Shown here piece after piece: positions 60,610 through 64,000 of a DNA stretch of 64,000 bases (the first letter of the stretch is position 1; the number at the start of each line of letters is the position of its first letter). Both the position numbers and the translations under genes were made by a program. This DNA is from BA4 sp044376575 (lineage in GTDB: Bacteria; Bacteroidota; Bacteroidia; CAIKAF01). The notes beneath the pieces are model-generated. The model searched no databases. It saw nothing but the letters and a program-made list of their open reading frames with translations, and was not told the DNA's origin. The stretch covers positions 27,212 through 91,211 of the forward strand of contig JBILKR010000009.1 of NCBI GenBank assembly GCA_044376575.1. Reading direction: 5' to 3'.

Positions 60610-61125
60610 ATGAAATACCAATTTTTATATACAGGGTTCAGCAAAATTGTCATCATGATATGTTGTGCTGTTTTTCTTTTTACTTCATGTGAGGATACAA
60701 ATATGAAAAAAGCACCCTGTGAAGATTATTTTATTTATGCGAAAATTAACGGTTCAGAGAATTTTTATTCAAATATTTTAAATACGACAGATACAAATTT
60801 GAATTATCATCAAATCAGTATCAGGCAATGTGATTTATTATTTAATCAGTTGATCCTCTCATTTCCTCAACCTATACAAACAGGTTCATATCCTTTTACA
60901 AGTACATCTAAAGACAGTGTAAATATTGATCAGTCTGCTTTTGCCGAATTCATGTACAATGGGAAAATTTATACTACTCAACCTGATTCTGAAGGTGAGT
61001 TGATAATTACTGAATGGAATGAAAACGAAAAAATAATTTCAGGTACATTTTCTTTCAAAGCATATCACGGAACAAATCAGTTAACCATCAGTTCCGGAGA
61101 ATTCAATGATATTAAAATTGATTGA
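60610..61125 (+). CDS. Lipoprotein of unknown function
   Basis: 171 residues. The signal sequence ends in VFLFTSCEDTN, a lipobox-type Ser-Cys. The remainder is beta-rich with an IQTGSYPFTST and SGTFSFKAYHG pattern that recurs in small Bacteroidota lipoproteins of unknown function. It is 32 bases after def and probably in the same transcript. It converges on the MFS gene with 2 bases between. Confidence 0.7.
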   Translation: MKYQFLYTGFSKIVIMICCAVFLFTSCEDTNMKKAPCEDYFIYAKINGSENFYSNILNTTDTNLNYHQISIRQCDLLFNQLILSFPQPIQTGSYPFTSTSKDSVNIDQSAFAEFMYNGKIYTTQPDSEGELIITEWNENEKIISGTFSFKAYHGTNQLTISSGEFNDIKID

Positions 61126-61127
61126 TT

Positions 61128-62366
61128 TTATTTTTCAACGTAATTCAGGTCTTTCCCGAAAGTTTCGTTGAGCGATAGGGTAGAGTGGATGGCCAGTAGA
61201 AAACATACAGCTCCCACAATTATTGTAGCCCCTAGTATTCCAACCTGAGATAATGCAGTTAATTCTTTAAAGAAAAAAGTGATGGGTATCACTGCTCCTC
61301 TTACAAAGTTTGGAACAGTTGATGTTACTGTTGCACGGATATTTGTTCCGAACTGTTCCGCAGCAATAGTAACGAATAAAGCCCAGTAACCTGTTCCGAT
61401 TCCTAACATTAAACACATGAAATAAAAATAAAATGCACTTCCTCCTTTCATGGTAAATAAAAATAGTATCAGCATCACCATGCCAAATACAAGATAACCG
61501 GCAATTACTTTAATTCTTGATTTAAAAATCTGACTGAACAAACCGCTTAAGAAATCTCCCACACTTAATCCAATATAACAATACATAACTGCACTTCCGG
61601 TACTGATGTCTTCTGACAGATGGAAATACTCCTTTTCAAAAAATTCTGATAAACTAATCAGTACGCCAACTACAAACCATACAGGCAAACCAACAGCAAT
61701 ACATTTCAGATATTTTATAAGCCGTTCGCCGGAGGTAAATAACGATAAAAAAGCACCTCGTTTTATGGTTGATTCTTTTACCTGTTTAAACATACCTGAT
61801 TCCATCGCGCCTATGCGCATCAACAATAAACCTATTCCCATCAGCCCACCTACCCAATATGCCGTTTGCCAGTCAAACTGATCAGCCACTAAAGCGGCAA
61901 CAACAGCTCCAAGTGCACCAAATGTTACAACAATCATAGTTCCGATGCCACGTTTTTCTTTATCCATGATTTCAGATATTAAGGTGATTCCTGCTCCAAG
62001 TTCTCCGGCCAATCCTAATCCTGCAATAAATCGAATTACAGCATAAGAATTCAAATCCCATACATAAGCATTTAAAATATTGGCCAGTGAATACATTAAT
62101 ATTGATCCAAACAAAACACTTAGTCGGCCACGCTTATCACCAAGCATTCCCCAGATGATACCACCAACGAGCATTCCACCCATCTGACAATTGAATAAAA
62201 AGATTTCAAGATCTGCTAAATTTTCTTCCTTAAATCCAAGGCTTAACAAACTGGCTTTTTTTACAACATTAAATAATATCAAATCATAGATATCTACAAA
62301 GTATCCCAGCGACGCAACAATGATGATAATAATCTGTTGTTTGAAATGAGAAGAATTTTTTTCCAT
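61128..62366 (-). CDS. MFS transporter
   Basis: 412 residues with twelve membrane helices. GMLGDKRGRLSVLFGS is the family motif between helices 2 and 3, and GTMIVVTFGALGAVVAAL and NIRATVTSTVPNFVRG match the metabolite:H+ symporter/sugar-phosphate group. The substrate is unknown. A perfect promoter box precedes it. It stands alone. Confidence 0.88.
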   Translation of the reverse strand: MEKNSSHFKQQIIIIIVASLGYFVDIYDLILFNVVKKASLLSLGFKEENLADLEIFLFNCQMGGMLVGGIIWGMLGDKRGRLSVLFGSILMYSLANILNAYVWDLNSYAVIRFIAGLGLAGELGAGITLISEIMDKEKRGIGTMIVVTFGALGAVVAALVADQFDWQTAYWVGGLMGIGLLLMRIGAMESGMFKQVKESTIKRGAFLSLFTSGERLIKYLKCIAVGLPVWFVVGVLISLSEFFEKEYFHLSEDISTGSAVMYCYIGLSVGDFLSGLFSQIFKSRIKVIAGYLVFGMVMLILFLFTMKGGSAFYFYFMCLMLGIGTGYWALFVTIAAEQFGTNIRATVTSTVPNFVRGAVIPITFFFKELTALSQVGILGATIIVGAVCFLLAIHSTLSLNETFGKDLNYVEK

Positions 62367-62385
62367 CAGTTCATTAAAAGTAAAT

Positions 62386-62393
62386 CAAATATA
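62386..62393 (-). promoter_or_regulatory. Promoter element TATATTTG for the MFS gene
   Basis: A perfect minus-strand TAnnTTTG, 19 bases before the ATG at 62366. Confidence 0.55.
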
Positions 62394-62494
62394 TAGATTC
62401 AAAATAATTATTGTGTGACCTCAATTAATTATCTCATTTTATTGATTTGTAGGTTGTATATAAAATCATCATATTTACAAAACAATTATTTCGT

Positions 62495-64000
62495 ATGAAA
62501 AAAGAATGGCAGGGTTCCATATTGGCTCTTTTTACAATGCTTTGCATTGTGTTTATAACCAAAATCTATACAAAAGATAAAGAGAGAAAAGGGCCCGGTA
62601 ATCCCGGATGGATATCGCAGTGGATGGAAATGAAAAAAGATGAGAACGGAAAATTTCCACGCGATCGAATGCGATATTATCAGCAGTTAATTTCTTCGAT
62701 GCGTTTACAGAAATCCGGGAACAGTAACCTGATTAATTTATCAGAACTCGGACCGGATAATGTGGGTGGACGTACACGTGCATTTCTGGTAGATAAGCAA
62801 AATCAAAATCGTTTATTTGCTGGAGGAATATCAGGTGGGTTATGGCGATCAAACGATGGTGGTGATAATTGGTTTCCGGTGAATGATGATGCATCAAGTC
62901 TTTCAATAACCTACATTACACAAAATCCTTTTACACCTCAGGTAATGTATTACAGCACCGGTGAATGTGCCGGAAATAGTGCAGGTATTGCCGGTGATGG
63001 GGTATATAAATCTACAGACGGCGGTGTAACTTTTTCAAAATTACCTGCTTCTAATTTACCGGCTTTTGATTACACCTGGAGAATTAAATGTTCATTAAGT
63101 GATACGCATACAGTGTATGTAGCGACACGCGATGCCGGTTTATTCAGATCAACAGATGGAGGAAATACATTTGTAAATGTAATACCAACAACTGAAATTA
63201 CAGATATAGAGGTTTTCCCTGATGGTAGCATCATTGCTGCGAAATATGCACAGGGACTTTTTTATTCCCCTAACGGAAATTCAGGTTCTTTTATAAGTTT
63301 AAATAATGGTTTACCTACCTCCGGATTTTATCGTTTAGAAATGGATTATTGTGACAGCGTTCCCTCTACCATGTATGTAACGTATGAAAATACTGCAGGT
63401 AATAATATTTTGGGTGTTTATAAAACCACTGATGGAGGACAGCAGTGGACACAGGTAAGCAATCCTTCTGATGAAGGCATTGCATTTTATTTTCCATGGT
63501 ATTGCCTTGCCCTCGAAGTAAAACCTGATAATCCTAACTATGTAGTGATTGGGGGAGTAACGATAGGCTATTCTACCAATGGAGGAAATTCCTGGACGGA
63601 GCATCAGGATTCTCATGCTGATTATCATATTTTTTATTTTAATCCTTTTAATCTTAATCAGTTTTATGTGGGAAATGATGGTGGTGTACACAGGTATTTT
63701 ACCAGTCATCAGATTGCTTATATGAATTTGAATAATGGATATAATGTTACTCAGTTTTATGCTGGTGCCTATTTTCCTTCCGGAACAAAATGCTGGGGCG
63801 GTACGCAGGATAATGGAACTCAATCCGGAAGTAGTGCAACTATGAATTTCAAGCGTATTTTTGGTGGGGATGGTGCTTTTACCGCCATTCATCAGCAAAC
63901 TCCGAATGTGGGTTATGTATCATGGCAAAATGGACACATCTTAAAATGTTATAATGCAGGTGATGATTTTCCGGTGTTTGATTACATTCTCGGTGATATG
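62495..64000 (+). CDS. Large BNR/sortilin-like repeat exported protein (3' truncated)
   Basis: The frame is open from the ATG at 62495 to the window end (502 codons), with no stop. It starts with an N-terminal hydrophobic signal (ILALFTMLCIVFI). A region with NVGGRTRAFLVDKQNQNRLF and GGLWRSNDGGDNW follows, then repeated Asp-box-like elements (YKSTDGGVTF, FRSTDGGNTF, YKTTDGGQQW, STNGGNSW) that form a beta-propeller of the sialidase/VPS10 type. Bacteroidota proteins of this kind are usually cell-surface T9SS cargo. A C-terminal sorting domain would lie beyond this window. Confidence 0.88.
   Translation, partial: MKKEWQGSILALFTMLCIVFITKIYTKDKERKGPGNPGWISQWMEMKKDENGKFPRDRMRYYQQLISSMRLQKSGNSNLINLSELGPDNVGGRTRAFLVDKQNQNRLFAGGISGGLWRSNDGGDNWFPVNDDASSLSITYITQNPFTPQVMYYSTGECAGNSAGIAGDGVYKSTDGGVTFSKLPASNLPAFDYTWRIKCSLSDTHTVYVATRDAGLFRSTDGGNTFVNVIPTTEITDIEVFPDGSIIAAKYAQGLFYSPNGNSGSFISLNNGLPTSGFYRLEMDYCDSVPSTMYVTYENTAGNNILGVYKTTDGGQQWTQVSNPSDEGIAFYFPWYCLALEVKPDNPNYVVIGGVTIGYSTNGGNSWTEHQDSHADYHIFYFNPFNLNQFYVGNDGGVHRYFTSHQIAYMNLNNGYNVTQFYAGAYFPSGTKCWGGTQDNGTQSGSSATMNFKRIFGGDGAFTAIHQQTPNVGYVSWQNGHILKCYNAGDDFPVFDYILGDM

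Noticed and set aside
63335..63898. A 187-residue ORF on the minus strand
   Set aside because: It is antisense to the open BNR-repeat gene at 62495-64000 and has an Ile/Lys-rich composition with no motif. The plus-strand frame has clear Asp-box repeats.
1..64000. tRNA, rRNA, insertion sequence or prophage genes
   Set aside because: No tRNA-like cloverleaf, rRNA segment, transposase, integrase or phage structural gene was found by eye. A covariance-model search could still show a small RNA that I missed.

Overview
The window reads as a chromosomal stretch of a low-GC member of the Bacteroidota, most like the Chitinophagales/Sphingobacteriia side. The evidence is C-terminal type IX secretion (T9SS) sorting domains (2-376, 35389-36636, 45544-46854, 50019-50483), a TonB-dependent receptor, many perfect copies of the Bacteroidota promoter element TAnnTTTG, almost no Shine-Dalgarno sequences, and typical gene sets (NfeD, long Lgt, group II GGGP synthase, ECF sigma/anti-sigma pair). 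Genes are packed tightly, several convergent pairs touch or overlap, and I see no rRNA, tRNA, CRISPR array or insertion sequence.

Layout. 1-7.9 kb: the end of a T9SS protein, a TylF-like methyltransferase with a GT-C type membrane glycosyltransferase, a SIS-domain sugar isomerase, an outer-membrane-type unknown, an M42 aminopeptidase and NhaD. 7.9-11.4 kb: a transhydrogenase operon (pntAA-pntAB-pntB) followed by a trpG/pabA amidotransferase. 11.5-19.3 kb is the accessory and vitamin region: a DUF418 membrane protein, a truncated secreted ORF, a TonB receptor under a TPP riboswitch, then a strongly AT-rich three-gene block (16023-17449) on the opposite strand, then a NadR-like kinase, a PnuC-family transporter and GGGP synthase. 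19.4-27.6 kb: ahcY, a TPR protein, a ComA-like protein, rhodanese, DedA, aroE, purK, and an ECF sigma/anti-sigma/Spy-like operon. 27.6-32.7 kb: a polysaccharide block (O-antigen ligase, two glycosyltransferases, a steroid-reductase-like protein, an SDR). 32.7-45.4 kb: TrxR-type ferredoxin reductase with ferredoxin, secreted unknowns, an SGNH/PKD/T9SS protein, uvrA, a LOG protein, radC, yidD, nfeD, an inositol monophosphatase and lgt. 45.5-50.5 kb: secreted proteins, including a T9SS serine hydrolase, a secreted HNH protein and a collagen-like protein. 50.5-64 kb: an M28 peptidase, mtaB, the tRNA selenation pair mnmH-selD, a YeiH-like exporter, a rhodanese lipoprotein, an aldo/keto reductase, OmpH, ruvX, def, an MFS transporter, and the start of a large BNR-repeat protein running off the window.

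Most notable: (i) the AT-rich block encodes a SLATT/DUF4231 two-TM protein, a ThsB-like TIR protein (DUF1863) with its WxxxE motif, and a one-TM unknown. This looks like a Thoeris-like antiviral signalling module with no ThsA, set between vitamin-uptake genes. (ii) A TPP riboswitch precedes the TonB receptor, which makes that receptor a probable thiamin importer. (iii) Three genes with GTG start codons (purK, yidD, mtaB) each have a perfect TAnnTTTG box 4-5 bases upstream, which suggests leaderless GTG-initiated mRNAs. (iv) A secreted HNH-type protein carries an extra Cys/His motif.
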